NCBI GenBank assembly: GCA_034231615.1
Contig: CM067316.1
Span: forward strand, 62,395,353-62,459,352
Direction of reading: 5' to 3'
Source of the DNA: Meghimatium bilineatum
Taxonomy: Eukaryota > Mollusca > Gastropoda > Stylommatophora > Philomycidae
DNA: 64,000 bases
Made by a program: the position numbers and the translations under genes. Below are positions 22,445 through 33,715 of the stretch, piece by piece (within the stretch, counting starts at the first letter, position 1; each line of letters starts with the position of its first letter). Below the pieces are notes generated by a model, which was not told the origin of the DNA, ran no database searches, and saw only the letters and a program-made list of their open reading frames with translations.

Positions 22445-22579
22445 TTCAGTGGCTCTGCTATATGAGGGCGGTAGCCATTTTCTATTCTCTCGCAGTCTTT
22501 ACTTCCTGGAATAAACCAGAACCCATTTGAGGCTGGGTCGACCCGGGAGCTGTTGCGATCTTCCACCTCAACTGGGGAA

Positions 22580-22581
<2 letters not shown>

Positions 22582-22645
<64 letters not shown>
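22582..22645. repeat. (AT)n microsatellite, about 32 copies
   Basis: A perfect AT dinucleotide tract. Confidence 0.97.
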
Positions 22646-22647
<2 letters not shown>

Positions 22648-22677
22648 GTATGTATTCTGTAGAAGAGCTTGCATCGA

Positions 22678-22774
22678 ATTATCGTATATAAATAAATATA
22701 TACATAAATTATCATATATAAATAAGTATATACATAAATTATCATATATAAATCAGTAAATACATAAAACAACG
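22678..22774 (+). repeat. 30-bp AT-rich minisatellite, 3 copies
   Basis: The unit is ATTATCATATATAAATAAGT plus ATATACATAA. Confidence 0.9.
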
Positions 22775-23088
22775 ATTGATGCATTGGCCAAAGCTCGGAC
22801 ATTTATCACGTAAGACGGAAATCAAGCATAATTCGACATGAGAAAACTGGAAACATAGTTTGAATACAGTTTTATTAATTAATCCTGATGTGTTCTTTCA
22901 ATTTTCTGTTTGTTTCGTTTCACAGCATCTCATCATTTCGCTACATTCTTTTTTTTTATATTTCCATCTTTCTTGTGCATTTTTCTCTTTATTTAATATC
23001 GTGACTTGATCATATGTTGTGTCATCCGTATATCGACATTACTACTGTCGATCGGTCTCGTGCCATCCCTTATTCATAGTGTGTATTC

Positions 23089-23114
23089 TTGATAAAAGGC
23101 TGTGTGGTCGAAAC
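23089..23114 (+). ncRNA. Hammerhead-like core remnant
   Basis: TTGATAA, then AAGGCTGTGTGGTC, then GAAAC. The first strand departs from CTGATGA at two positions, so it is probably inactive. The spacing and the GGTC-GAAAC arm match the other seven sites. Confidence 0.45.
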
Positions 23115-23384
23115 CTTGATACTAACTTATTTGTAAAACTTAATTTAAATCATTCTTTCCTAGTTTATTTTCATTTCATTTACCATATTTGATATCTTGC
23201 GCAATCACAGTGATTCTCAAAACTCTATTACCCCGTGTTACCAAAATTCGCCTACAGATCATAGTCTAAGGTGAAAAAGGGCTGAAAAGTCGTAAGGATT
23301 GACTTTACTGTACTCATAGCACGTAACTCCGTAGCTTTAAATGATAATCCACAGGGATATCAGAAAAAAATCCACATTGTACAC

Positions 23385-23455
23385 TAGACAACACGAGCAA
23401 GATTCGAACTCACAAGGCGAACAGCGTAACTACTACTTTAGTGAGATCATAGTCT
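23385..23455 (-). repeat. tRNA-like SINE head
   Basis: The minus strand has AGTAGTAGTTACGCTG (box A-like) and GTGAGTTCGAATCTTGC (box B-like), then CTCGTGTTGTCTAGTG. It borders the 34-bp array directly. Confidence 0.5.
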
Positions 23456-23456
23456 A

Positions 23457-23939
23457 CACAATCACTAGAAAGCAGTGTAATACAACCAATCACAATCACT
23501 AGAAAGCAATATAATACAACCAATCACAATCACTAGAAAGCAGTGTAACACAACCAATCACAATCACTAGAAAGCAATGTAATACAACCAATCACAATCA
23601 CTAGAAAGCAGTGTAATACAACCAATCACAATCACTAGAAAGCAGTGTAATACAACCAATCACAATCACTAGAAAGCAGTGTAATACAACCAATCACAAT
23701 CACTAGAAAGCAGTGTAATACAACCAATCACAATCACTAGAAAGCAGTGTAATACAACCAATCACAATCACTAGAAAGCAGTGTAATACAACCAATCACA
23801 ATCACTAGAAAGCAGTGTAATACAACCAATCACAATCACTAGAAAGCAGTGTAATACAACCAATCACAATCACTAGAAAGCAGTGTAATACAACCAATCA
23901 CAATCACTAGAAAGCAGTGTAATACAACCAATCACAATC
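23457..23939 (+). repeat. 34-bp minisatellite, 14 copies
   Basis: The unit is TCACAATCACTAGAAAGCAG plus TGTAATACAACCAA. Copies are near identical, with a few AATATAATAC/AATGTAATAC variants at the left. Confidence 0.97.
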
Positions 23940-24011
23940 GGTTAATTCACACACAAAAACTTAAGAATTCATTTCATCATCGTTGTCAAGTCGTCACGAC
24001 AGTGTGACAAT

Positions 24012-24203
24012 CGGAGCCTAGACTTCTAGCTCGGGGTGCAAAGCGGAGTCTAGAATTCTAGCTCGGGGTGCAAATGGAACCTAGACCTCTAGCTCGGGGT
24101 GCAAAGCGGAGTCTAGAATTCTAGCTCGGGGTGCAAAGCAGAGCCTAGACCTCTAGCTCGGGGTGCAACACGGAGCCTAGACCTCTATCTCGGTGTGCAA
24201 AGA
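24012..24203 (+). repeat. 32-bp minisatellite, 6 copies
   Basis: The unit is CGGAGCCTAGACCTCTAGCT plus CGGGGTGCAAAG. GTCTAGAATTCTAG and CCTAGACCTCTAG subtypes alternate. Confidence 0.94.
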
Positions 24204-24204
24204 A

Positions 24205-24685
24205 TAGGACTACCGTCTTCTAAATGTTTTCTTAAAGTTAATGTCCGTATCTTTGTGACTGTAACGGGAAATAACCAAATCACACTTCACGACATGCTAG
24301 TGTACCGTGTCGCAAAAATTGAGAACCGCTAAAGGTACAACGTTGTGCGTCGTATACCTTGACTTAATTCTGCAACTTTCTTTCATTACTGCACGTTGTC
24401 TATGGGTTACCGATTCAGCAATATTCAGCCCAAATTGTATCACCACGCGATACACACATTCACAAAATGCTGCCATTTTGGTGCTTCACATGCGGATCTG
24501 GCGGTTTTGAAGTTCTCTGGGCCGAAATTTAGTGCGTTCTAGTGTTTTTATGCATGATACTAATGCTTTTTACGGAAACTATTTGGCAACACAGGTTACG
24601 ACATACTGACCTAGTTGTGATGTGAGCTCGAGCGAGCAGATATATTTACTACCGGATATTTACAGGGTTTTTTTTTTATATTTTC
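24205..24685. other. Unassigned sequence
   Basis: No gene or recognised repeat. A 67-residue frame at 24307-24510 has no recognisable features. Confidence 0.35.
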
Positions 24686-24802
24686 AATCAACGACGCACT
24701 GGGACCGTCGGTCAACGTGTAATGGCGGATACACTCAAGGAGAGATCTGAGCACCTATGGACTTGTCCGGGGTGCAATGACGATGATACAACGACCAACT
24801 AA
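24686..24802 (+). mobile_element. Family C element: ORF tail ending in a CPxC motif
   Basis: Open frame NQRRTGTVGQRVMADTLKER then SEHLWTCPGCNDDD and a stop, followed by (CTAA)n. It is one of four copies sharing NQ-x-x-TGT, a basic R-S/A-EHLW and a terminal C-P-x-C close to the stop (others: 42054-42173, 56871-56990 minus, 62129-62350). The CPxC pair may be half of a zinc site. Function and family are unknown. Confidence 0.6.
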
Positions 24803-25065
24803 CTAACTGCCGGATATGATTTAAATATCTGCCCCTATCTTTATTTTGATCCCCAGGATTTAGATTTTGATATAGACATGACCATCTGGGAAGTGATACG
24901 TATTAGCTAACTGGAAATCTTAAAGTCGTCTACTTTGTTAATTTGAAACATGTCTACAACTGTAGCTTTTTAATGATTAATTTGAATGTTTCCTTGATTT
25001 CCATTAACTGCCATACAAATTATAACCATATTGACCAATGAAAATCACGAGAATGGTCAAATGGG

Positions 25066-25345
25066 TCTTCTTCTTCTGCTGCGTTCGTTTTCAAACTCCT
25101 GCAGATTAACAGGATGTAGTCCAGAGAACGGAATGCGTTATGTCATGGTTTACAACATTGCTGCAATATCTGCGCCTTTCGGCATGACACATCCGACTTC
25201 AGCATATCTTTGGGTCACTGACCCTACATGGGATGGGACAGCCAACTCCATCCCATAACCTCCTTAGTCCACTCTTACGACATGCATGGAAGGTAAACAG
25301 TGTTACTATTCTTTGCTCCCCTTTCGGGTCTCGGCAACACACTGG
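25066..25345 (+). mobile_element. Family A interspersed repeat, near full length
   Basis: It begins TTCTTCTTCTGCTGCGTTCG, continues through AACTCCTGCAGATTAACAGG, ATGTAGTCC, GAACGGAATGCGTT, TCATGGTTTACA, GCGCCTTTCGGC and GGGACAGCCAACTCCATCCC, and ends CATGCATGGAAGGTAAACAG-TTTGCTCCCCTTTCGGG. It is about 280 bp with no coding capacity, so non-autonomous. Confidence 0.85.
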
Positions 25346-25489
25346 CGGTCAAATGGGTCATTAAAATGGATGAATTTCCAAATAATGTCTGAAAATGACA
25401 GTTGAGTGGACGTGTTTTAATACTTTTGTGTACGATTTCTCCCTGAAACTCCAGCAATGAAATAGCCATAGAAAACAACATAAGACTTA

Positions 25490-28400
25490 GAAATTATTAA
25501 TAGAAAAAAATGTATTAGCGGATCATAAAGAACAACTGTTAGCAGCTCGTAAACCCCGGTGTTGTGGGCACGTGATGGGACATTCCTCAACGATAAATGA
25601 TGTACTTCACGGTACTATGCAGGGTTTTTAAATGTAGGTGGTCAGATGAAGATATGCTTGGATAATATTAAGAACTGACATGGTATACAGATTCGATACT
25701 CATCAGGATGTTAGAGGGTAGAGATACATGGATGTTTTACTGAACCTAATGTCTCTATATCAGGATGTTAGTGGGTAGAGATACATGGATGTTTTACTGA
25801 ACCTAATGTCTCTATATCAGGATGTTAGAGGGTAGAGATACATGGATGTTTTACTGAACCTAATGTCTCTATATCAGGATGTTAGAGGGTAGAGATACAT
25901 GGATGTTTTACTGAACCTAATGTCTCTATATCAGGATGTTAGTGGGTAGAGATACATGGATGTTTTACTGAACCTAATGTCTCTATATCAGGATGTTAGA
26001 GGGTAGAGATACATGGATGTTTTACTGAACCTAATGTCTCTATATCAGGATGTTAGAGGGTAGAGATACATGGATGTTTTACTGAACCTAATGTCTCTAT
26101 ATCAGGATGTTAGAGGGTAGAGATTTATGGATGTTTTACTGAACCTAATGTCTCTATATCAGGATGTTAGAGGGTAGAGATACATGGATGTTTTACTGAA
26201 CCTAATGTCTCTATATCAGGATGTTAGAGGGTAGAGATACATGGATGTTTTACTGAACCTAATGTCTCTATATCAGGATGTTAGAGGGTAGAGATACATG
26301 GATGTTTTACTGAACCTAATGTCTCTATATCAGGATGTTAGAGGGTAGAGATTTATGGATGTTTTACTGAACCTAATGTCTCTATATCAGGATGTTAGAG
26401 GGTAGAGATACATGGATGTTTTACTGAACCTAATGTCTCTATATCAGGATGTTAGAGGGTAGAGATACATGGATGTTTTACTGAACCTAATGTCTCTATA
26501 TCAGGATGTTAGAGGGTAGAGATACATGGATGTTTTACTGAACCTAATGTCTCTATATCAGGATGTTAGAGGGTAGAGATTTATGGATGTTTTACTGAAC
26601 CTAATGTCTCTATATCAGGATGTTAGAGGGTAGAGATTTATGGATGTTTTACTGAACCTAATGTCTCTATATCAGGATGTTAGAGGGTAGAGATACATGG
26701 ATGTTTTACTGAACCTAATGTCTCTATATCAGGATGTTAGAGGGTAGAGATTTATGGATGTTTTACTGAACCTAATGTCTCTATATCAGGATGTTAGAGG
26801 GTAGAGATACATGGATGTTTTACTGAACCTAATGTCTCTATATCAGGATGTTAGAGGGTGGAGATACATGGATGTTTTACTGAACCTAATGTCTCTATAT
26901 CAGGATGTTAGAGGGTGGAGATACATGGATGTTTTACTGAACCTAATGTCTCTATATCAGGATGTTAGAGGGTAGAGATACATGGATGTTTTACTGAACC
27001 TAATGTCTCTATATCAGGATGTTAGAGGGTAGAGATTTATGGATGTTTTACTGAACCTAATGTCTCTATATCAGGATGTTAGAGGGTAGAGATACATGGA
27101 TGTTTTACTGAACCTAATGTCTCTATATCAGGATGTTAGAGGGTGGAGATACATGGATGTTTTACTGAACCTAATGTCTCTATATCAGGATGTTAGAGGG
27201 TGGAGATACATGGATGTTTTACTGAACCTAATGTCTCTATATCAGGATGTTAGAGGGTGGAGATACATGGATGTTTTACTGAACCTAATGTCTCTATATC
27301 AGGATGTTAGAGGGTAGAGATTTATGGATGTTTTACTGAACCTAATGTCTCTATATCAGGATGTTAGAGGGTAGAGATTTATGGATGTTTTACTGAACCT
27401 AATGTCTCTATATCAGGATGTTAGAGGGTAGAGATTTATGGATGTTTTACTGAACCTAATGTCTCTATATCAGGATGTTAGAGGGTAGAGATTTATGGAT
27501 GTCTTTCTGAACCTAATGTCTCTATATCAGGATGTTAGAGGGTAGAGATTTATGGATGTCTTACTGAACCTAATGTCTCTATATCAGGATGTTAGAGGGT
27601 AGAGATTTATGGATGTTTTACTGAACCTAATGTCTCTATATCAGGATGTTAGAGGGTAGAGATTTATGGATGTTTTACTGAACCTAATGTCTCTATATCA
27701 GGATGTTAGAGGGTAGAGATACATGGATGTTTTACTGAACCTAATGTCTCTATATCAGGATGTTAGAGGGTAGAGATACATGGATGTTTTACTGAACCTA
27801 ATGTCTCTATATCAGGATGTTAGAGGGTAGAGATACATGGATGTTTTACTGAACCTAATGTCTCTATATCAGGATGTTAGAGGGTAGAGATTTATGGATG
27901 TTTTACTGAACCTAATGTCTCTATATCAGGATGTTAGAGGGTAGAGATTTATGGATGTTTTACTGAACCTAATGTCTCTATATCAGGATGTTAGAGGGTA
28001 GAGATTTATGGATGTTTTACTGAACCTAATGTCTCTATATCAGGATGTTAGAGGGTAGAGATTTATGGATGTCTTACTGAACCTAATGTCTCTATATCAG
28101 GATGTTAGAGGGTAGAGATTTATGGATGTCTTACTGAACCTAATGTCTCTATATCAGGATGTTAGAGGGTAGAGATTTATGGATGTCTTACTGAACCTAA
28201 TGTCTCTATATCAGGATGTTAGAGGGTAGAGATTTATGGATGTTTTACTGAACCTAATGTCTCTATATCAGGATGTTAGAGGGTAGAGATACATGGATGT
28301 TTTACTGAACCTAATGTCTCTATATCAGGATGTTAGAGGGTAGAGATACATGGATGTTTTACTGAACCTAATGTCTCTATATCAGGATGTTAGAGGGTAG

Positions 28401-29815
28401 AGATACATGGATGTTTTACTGAACCTAATGTCTCTATATCAGGATGTTAGAGGGTAGAGATACATGGATGTTTTACTGAACCTAATGTCTCTATATCAGG
28501 ATGTTAGAGGGTAGAGATACATGGATGTTTTACTGAACCTAATGTCTCTATATCAGGATGTTAGAGGGTAGAGATTTATGGATGTTTTACTGAACCTAAT
28601 GTCTCTATATCAGGATGTTAGAGGGTAGAGATACATGGATGTTTTACTGAACCTAATGTCTCTATATCAGGATGTTAGAGGGTAGAGATACATGGATGTT
28701 TTACTGAACCTAATGTCTCTATATCAGGATGTTAGAGGGTAGAGATACATGGATGTTTTACTGAACCTAATGTCTCTATATCAGGATGTTAGAGGGTAGA
28801 GATACATGGATGTTTTACTGAACCTAATGTCTCTATATCAGGATGTTAGAGGGTAGAGATACATGGATGTTTTACTGAACCTAATGTCTCTATATCAGGA
28901 TGTTAGAGGGTAGAGATACATGGATGTTTTACTGAACCTAATGTCTCTATATCAGGATGTTAGAGGGTAGAGATACATGGATGTTTTACTGAACCTAATG
29001 TCTCTATATCAGGATGTTAGAGGGTAGAGATACATGGATGTTTTACTGAACCTAATGTCTCTATATCAGGATGTTAGAGGGTAGAGATACATGGATGTTT
29101 TACTGAACCTAATGTCTCTATATCAGGATGTTAGAGGGTAGAGATACATGGATGTTTTACTGAACCTAATGTCTCTATATCAGGATGTTAGAGGGTAGAG
29201 ATTTATGGATGTTTTACTGAACCTAATGTCTCTATATCAGGATGTTAGAGGGTAGAGATACATGGATGTTTTACTGAACCTAATGTCTCTATATCAGGAT
29301 GTTAGAGGGTAGAGATTTATGGATGTTTTACTGAACCTAATGTCTCTATATCAGGATGTTAGAGGGTGGAGATACATGGATGTTTTACTGAACCTAATGT
29401 CTCTATATCAGGATGTTAGAGGGTAGAGATTTATGGATGTTTTACTGAACCTAATGTCTCTATATCAGGATGTTAGAGGGTAGAGATACATGGATGTTTT
29501 ACTGAACCTAATGTCTCTATATCAGGATGTTAGAGGGTAGAGATTTATGGATGTTTTACTGAACCTAATGTCTCTATATCAGGATGTTAGAGGGTAGAGA
29601 TTTATGGATGTTTTACTGAACCTAATGTCTCTATATCAGGATGTTAGAGGGTAGAGATTTATGGATGTTTTACTGAACCTAATGTCTCTATATCAGGATG
29701 TTAGAGGGTAGAGATTTATGGATGTTTTACTGAACCTAATGTCTCTATATCAGGATGTTAGAGAATATACCCCTACGAGTCTACCCCTTGCGGCTCTGAC
29801 AGGTTATTGGCTTTA
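25490..29815 (+). mobile_element. LINE ORF2 tail split by an internal 57-bp array
   Basis: Left of the array the sequence encodes KEQLLAARKPRCCGHVMGHS, INDVLHGT and GGQMKICLDNIKN. These align with GHV-x-x-H, KTILQGT and GGQIKTWTDNIKE of the LINE tail at 2242-2506. The array starts at the codons for LIR. To the right of the array, ATACCCCTACGA...GGTTATTGGCTTTATT resembles GTACCCCTACGA...GGTTATGGGTTTATT at the 3' end of the 2242-2506 tail. So the array lies inside one LINE copy, within the last coding segment. Confidence 0.7.
25702..29763 (+). repeat. 57-bp minisatellite, 71 exact units, born inside a LINE
   Basis: The unit is ATCAGGATGTTAGAGGGTAG, AGATACATGGATGTTTTACT and GAACCTAATGTCTCTAT. 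Length accounting gives 71 units plus 15 bases with no net indel. Substitution variants (GATACATGG/GATTTATGG, AGAGGG/AGTGGG, GGTAG/GGTGG) come in runs. One frame reads RMLEGRDTWMFY, which parallels RIAEDRIRWRTL of the LINE ORF2 end. Units with GGTGG lack a stop in another frame and give a spurious 73-residue frame at 27096-27317. Confidence 0.98.
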
Positions 29816-29834
29816 TTACTATTTCCAATTAGCC

Positions 29835-29989
29835 GGTATCTCTTATAATGTAGAGTGTAGACAGTATCTCTTATAATGTAGAGTGTAGACAGTATCTCTT
29901 ATATTGTAGAGTGTAGACAGTATCTCTTATATTGTAGAGTGTAGACAGTATCTCTTATATTGTAGAGTGTAGACAGTATCTGTTATATT
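29835..29989 (+). repeat. 28-bp minisatellite, 5.5 copies
   Basis: The unit is GTATCTCTTATATTGTAGAG plus TGTAGACA. It lies about 20 bases after the LINE 3' end. Confidence 0.95.
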
Positions 29990-30030
29990 TTCTTTTTCCT
30001 ATAGGTAAAAAACTTTCACGCATTCAAGTT

Positions 30031-30232
30031 CCTGCACAATCCGTACAATCATATTCTCCAGAGAGGACTGGCTATAACTTACTTGACCTGCACAATCCGT
30101 ACAGTCCTGTTCTCCAGAGAGGACTGGCTATAACTTACTTGACCTGCACAATCCGTACAGTCCTGTTCTCCAGAGAGGACTGGCTATAACTTACTTGACC
30201 TGCACAAGCCGGACAGTCCTGTTCTCCAGATA
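30031..30232 (+). repeat. 56-bp minisatellite, 3.6 copies
   Basis: The unit is CCTGCACAATCCGTACAGTC, CTGTTCTCCAGAGAGGACTG and GCTATAACTTACTTGA. Confidence 0.95.
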
Positions 30233-30367
30233 ATCCTGGTCTCGAGGAACGTCGAAGATAAAAATAAAATAATTATATTAAACAAATAAATTATGTGCTA
30301 CAAATGCCTACCACAATAAGATGATGAAACAAAGTATAAGAAAAGATTAAGTACGAATAAAGTTGAC

Positions 30368-30392
30368 GTTTCGATCATAAGATATTTGTCTG
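30368..30392 (-). ncRNA. Hammerhead-like core remnant
   Basis: The minus strand reads CAGACAA, ATATCTTATGATC, GAAAC and GTCAAC. The CTGATGA strand is decayed, but the GATC-GAAAC-GTC arm and the spacing are kept. Confidence 0.35.
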
Positions 30393-30534
30393 AACTGTTA
30401 TATAATACTATAACAGAAAATAATGCAGAAAAATATTAATTTCAAAACATTTCTAAGAAAACAATAAAAACAATCATGTAATAGTCGGAAAATGAAGGAA
30501 GACAGAATAAAGATAAAATTGTTTATTCTATCCA

Positions 30535-30695
30535 AAGACTGATGTGTCGCGACTTTGGCGCAAATAAAAGGGGACACAACGCATTTTCATTATTTTGACT
30601 ACATCCTGCTGAAAATCTAACAGGAGCATTATCTTGCTACTAGAAATATCTAGCGGGAGTTGGAGAATGAACACTGAAGAAGATGAAGAAGAATC
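30535..30695 (-). mobile_element. Family A interspersed repeat, subtype with TTGTAGCAGGACA
   Basis: The minus strand has CTTCTTCAGTGTTCATTCTC, CAACTCCCGCTAGATATTTC, TAGCAAGATAATG-TCC and CAGCAGGATGTAGTC. This subtype has an extra block compared with the copy at 25066. Confidence 0.75.
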
Positions 30696-30877
30696 CCATC
30701 AGTCAAGGGATGCGTCTGCGCGTGATTTCCCCCCAGATTTTTCTACAATTAATTTTTAATTCAGAAACTTTAATTGGTATATAACAATTAACCCCCCCCC
30801 CTCTCCTCCTCCTTCTCCTCCTCTTCCTCATTATCAAGAAATATGAGCACACTGAAGATAATCAAAATTCTCAGAAA

Positions 30878-31443
30878 TTCCACGAGGAACAATCGTCTGC
30901 CATGTTTTAATTCCACGAGGAACAATCGTCTGCTATGTTTTAATTCCACGAGGAACAATCGTCTGCCATGTTTTAATTCCACGAGGAACAATCGTCTGCC
31001 ATGTTTTCATTCCACGAGGAACAATCGTCTGCCATGTTTTAATTCCACGAGGAACAATCGTCTGCCATGTTTTAATTCCACGAGGAACAATCGTCTGCCA
31101 TGTTTTAATTCCACGAGGAACAACCGTCTGCCATGTTTTAATTCCATGAGGAACAACCGTCTGTCATGTTTTAATTCCATGAGGAACAATCGTCTGCCAT
31201 GTTTTAATTCCATTAGGAACAATCGTCTGCCATCTTTTAATTCCATGAGGAACAATCGTCTGTCATGTTTTAATTCCATGAGGAACAATCGTCTGCCATG
31301 TTTTAATTCCATGAGGAACAATCGTCTGCCATCTTTTAATTCCATGAGGAACAATCGTCTGCCATCTTTTAATTCCATGAGGAACAATCGTCTGCCATGT
31401 TTTAATTCCTTGAGAACAATCGTCTGCCATGTTTTAATTCCTT
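30878..31443 (+). repeat. 33-bp minisatellite, 17 copies, open on both strands
   Basis: The unit is TTCCACGAGGAACAATCGTC plus TGCCATGTTTTAA. The period is a multiple of three and stop-free in two frames, giving a 201-residue plus-strand frame (NNRLPCFNSTR repeat) and a 126-residue minus-strand frame. I see no non-repeat coding sequence attached, so neither is called a gene. Confidence 0.97.
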
Positions 31444-31449
31444 GGTGAT

Positions 31450-32500
31450 AGAGAAGAAACTATTAAGTGCCCTTCTATCAGAATCAACATTTATTGACAG
31501 GGTACTGAACATTGTCGTAGAAAAGAAGAACATTCGCCTAGAGCTGATTTACAAAATTAGATAACGGTAATGTTTTATAACCTAGTTAATATTTTATATA
31601 GGGATGTATACGTTCTCCTGGTGGGGGGGGATGTGGGAGAGCTACCTACCTACTTAAAAAAGGTCAATCATTCCCCGCTCTAAAAATTCACGCCACACCG
31701 CTGATTCTTAAATTTTAAAGTATCTACATTCTGCCAATCACTTCCCTGTTTAACAAAACATAATAACTATCATGCATATACTCGTCTGCTCCATTATGAT
31801 TTACGCAACATACCTCCAATTTCCCGGCTAACATCACTCATGGCCTCTTGACATTTGATTTCACGTCTGCTGAACTGTCGTTCTTTCCTATCTGTGTCTC
31901 TGACCTTTTTAAAGTACTCTTGCTAGTTCCGCCTAGAAGGGTCAATCTCAGAAGTGCTCACGCTAATGAAAAGGATAAAATTGCTAATGAAGAGCAGTTG
32001 GGAACTGGCCCACAGGGACTCCGGTAAAAATCTTATTGGTCCACGGGGTCCCTTCTGAATTACAATAATATCCAGTCAAATCATTTAACATGTACCATTG
32101 TGGTGCGGAGCTTTCAACATTGGACGTGTACCCTTGTGGTGAGAAGCGTTCAACTCACACGTGAATGTGAGTCCAATTTGGATATATCAAAATTGTTTGA
32201 CCATCATAAAGAATGGAGAATGTGGTTCAGGTAATCATGTCATCATGACTTCGGTGTTATATTGATTACAATAATATTAGTAAATGAAACCAATCAAACA
32301 AGGAAAAGAAGGTGTGTCAAAAACTGAATTAGGTACCTAGATGGTTGGTGGGGGGGGGGGTTTCCTACCACCTACCCCTTCTTAAGCAAATTGCAACATG
32401 ACATTTATTACGAACGGATACACACTCTTCCGGTTTGTATCCATATTTAGCTCTGTCATGTGATCGTGTACAATGCATTCTTACACTTCGTCTATTATGT
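31450..32500. other. Unassigned sequence with a G tract
   Basis: No gene recognised. It holds short G tracts (about 31621 and 32347) and an imperfect palindrome at about 31990-32055 (ACAGGGACTCC ... GGTCCACGGGGTCCC). Confidence 0.35.
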
Positions 32501-32513
32501 TGTCAGTGTATTA

Positions 32514-32538
32514 TTGATAAGGGCCGTGTGGTCGAAAC
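32514..32538 (+). ncRNA. Hammerhead-like core
   Basis: TTGATAA, then GGGCC-GTGT-GGTC, then GAAACG. Stem II pairs GGCC with GGTC around a GTGT loop, but the first catalytic strand differs from CTGATGA at two positions. Confidence 0.5.
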
Positions 32539-32778
32539 GTAGATTTTCGTGTGTGTATGTTTGTGTATCCGGTGAGTATCCTGTGTGCTTTTGAGGATCG
32601 CATGTGGAGCAAAGAATAGCGACATTATTACTTGCCTAGCATGTCGTAAGAAGCGACTTGGGATGTTTGGAGCATGAAATTTGCTGAAATCATCATCAGC
32701 ACTACATCCAAATCCTTTATGTACACTATTTTCACGTGCATCAGATATAATGTAGGACAGATCCCCATCTAAAACAAT

Positions 32779-33117
32779 TACTCCACCATCATGAGATGAA
32801 GAAAGTAATGAGATGTGGACTTATTCCACCATCATGAGATGAAGAAAGTAATGAAATGTGGACTTACTCCACCATCATGAGATGAAGAAAGGAATGAAAT
32901 GTGGACTTACTCCACCATCATGAGATGAAGAAAGGAATGAGAAGTGGACTTACTCCACCATCATGAGATGAAGAAAGGAATGAGAAGTGGACTTACTCCA
33001 CCATCATGAGATGAAGAAATGAGAAGTAGACTTACTCCACCATCATGAGATGAAGAAAGTAATGAAATGTGGACATACTCCACCATCATGAGATGAAGAG
33101 ATGAATGCGAAGTGGAC
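32779..33117 (+). repeat. 43-bp minisatellite, about 8 copies, seeded in LINE ORF2
   Basis: The unit is ATCATGAGATGAAGAAAGGA, ATGAGAAGTGGACTTACTCC and ACC. In one frame it reads HEMKKGMRSG, and the last copy runs straight into GQKQLYNNLLKISLKDFGIN of a LINE. This is the GEL-x-KG-x-RS-x-GGQK site that is also amplified at 50159-50440. Confidence 0.95.
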
Positions 33118-33420
33118 AAAAGCAACTTTACAATAACTTGTTAAAGATCTCACTGAAAGACTTTGGCATAAACCACAACACATGAGAAGATGATACAGAA
33201 AACAGATTTACATACAGCTCTACAATAAACAAGGCGCATATAATGTGTGATATAGGGGAAAATGGAACTAACAGCTCAACAGCGAAGAATAGACAGTTAA
33301 AACCAGATCAAACACCATCAAAAGTGGTCATCCCATGTTCAAACTGTTCAAGGACATTTAGGTCACCACAGGGCTTATCAGTCACCTGCTAACTCATAGA
33401 CAAGAATATGCCTAACTGAA
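33095..33420 (+). mobile_element. LINE ORF2 C-terminal tail with zinc-finger end
   Basis: The reading gives GQKQLYNNLLKISLKDFGIN, a stop, NRFTYSSTINKAH, then VVIPCSNCSRTFRSPQGL and, after a one-base shift, ISHLLTHRQEY. This is the end of a LINE ORF2 that finishes with a C-x2-C...H zinc knuckle. Same group as 40895-41075 and 50159-50720. Confidence 0.8.
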
Positions 33421-33429
33421 TTTCTCTCT

Positions 33430-33715
33430 CTTCTTGTTTCTTCTGCGTTCGTTCTCAAACTCCTGCAGATTAGCAGGATGTAGTCCGTAGAACGGAATGC
33501 GTTGTGTCATGGTTTACAGCATTGATGCGATATCTGCGTCTTTCGGCCTGACACATCTGACTTAGCATGGCTTTGGGTCACTGACCCTATATGATATGGG
33601 ACAGCCAACTCCATCCCATAACCTCCTTAGTCGCCTTTTACGACATGCATGGAAGGTAAACAGTGTTGCTATTTTTTGCTCCCCTTTCGGGCCCTGGCAA
33701 CACACAGGCGAACTC
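33430..33715 (+). mobile_element. Family A interspersed repeat, near full length
   Basis: It begins TTCTTCTGCGTTCGTTCTCA and follows the copy at 25066 to CATGCATGGAAGGTAAACAG, TTTGCTCCCCTTTCGGGCC and AACACACAGGCG. It is placed about ten bases after a LINE tail. Confidence 0.88.

Noticed and set aside
23457-23939. CRISPR-like regular repeats
   Set aside because: The 34-bp units are directly tandem with no spacers, and the context is eukaryotic. The same applies to 51842-52402.
25275-25481. 68-residue minus-strand frame
   Set aside because: It overlaps a family A repeat and the start of a LINE tail, and has no recognisable features.
30843-31448. 201-residue plus-strand and 126-residue minus-strand repeat proteins
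   Set aside because: Both come from a 33-bp minisatellite; a period divisible by three without stops is enough to explain them.
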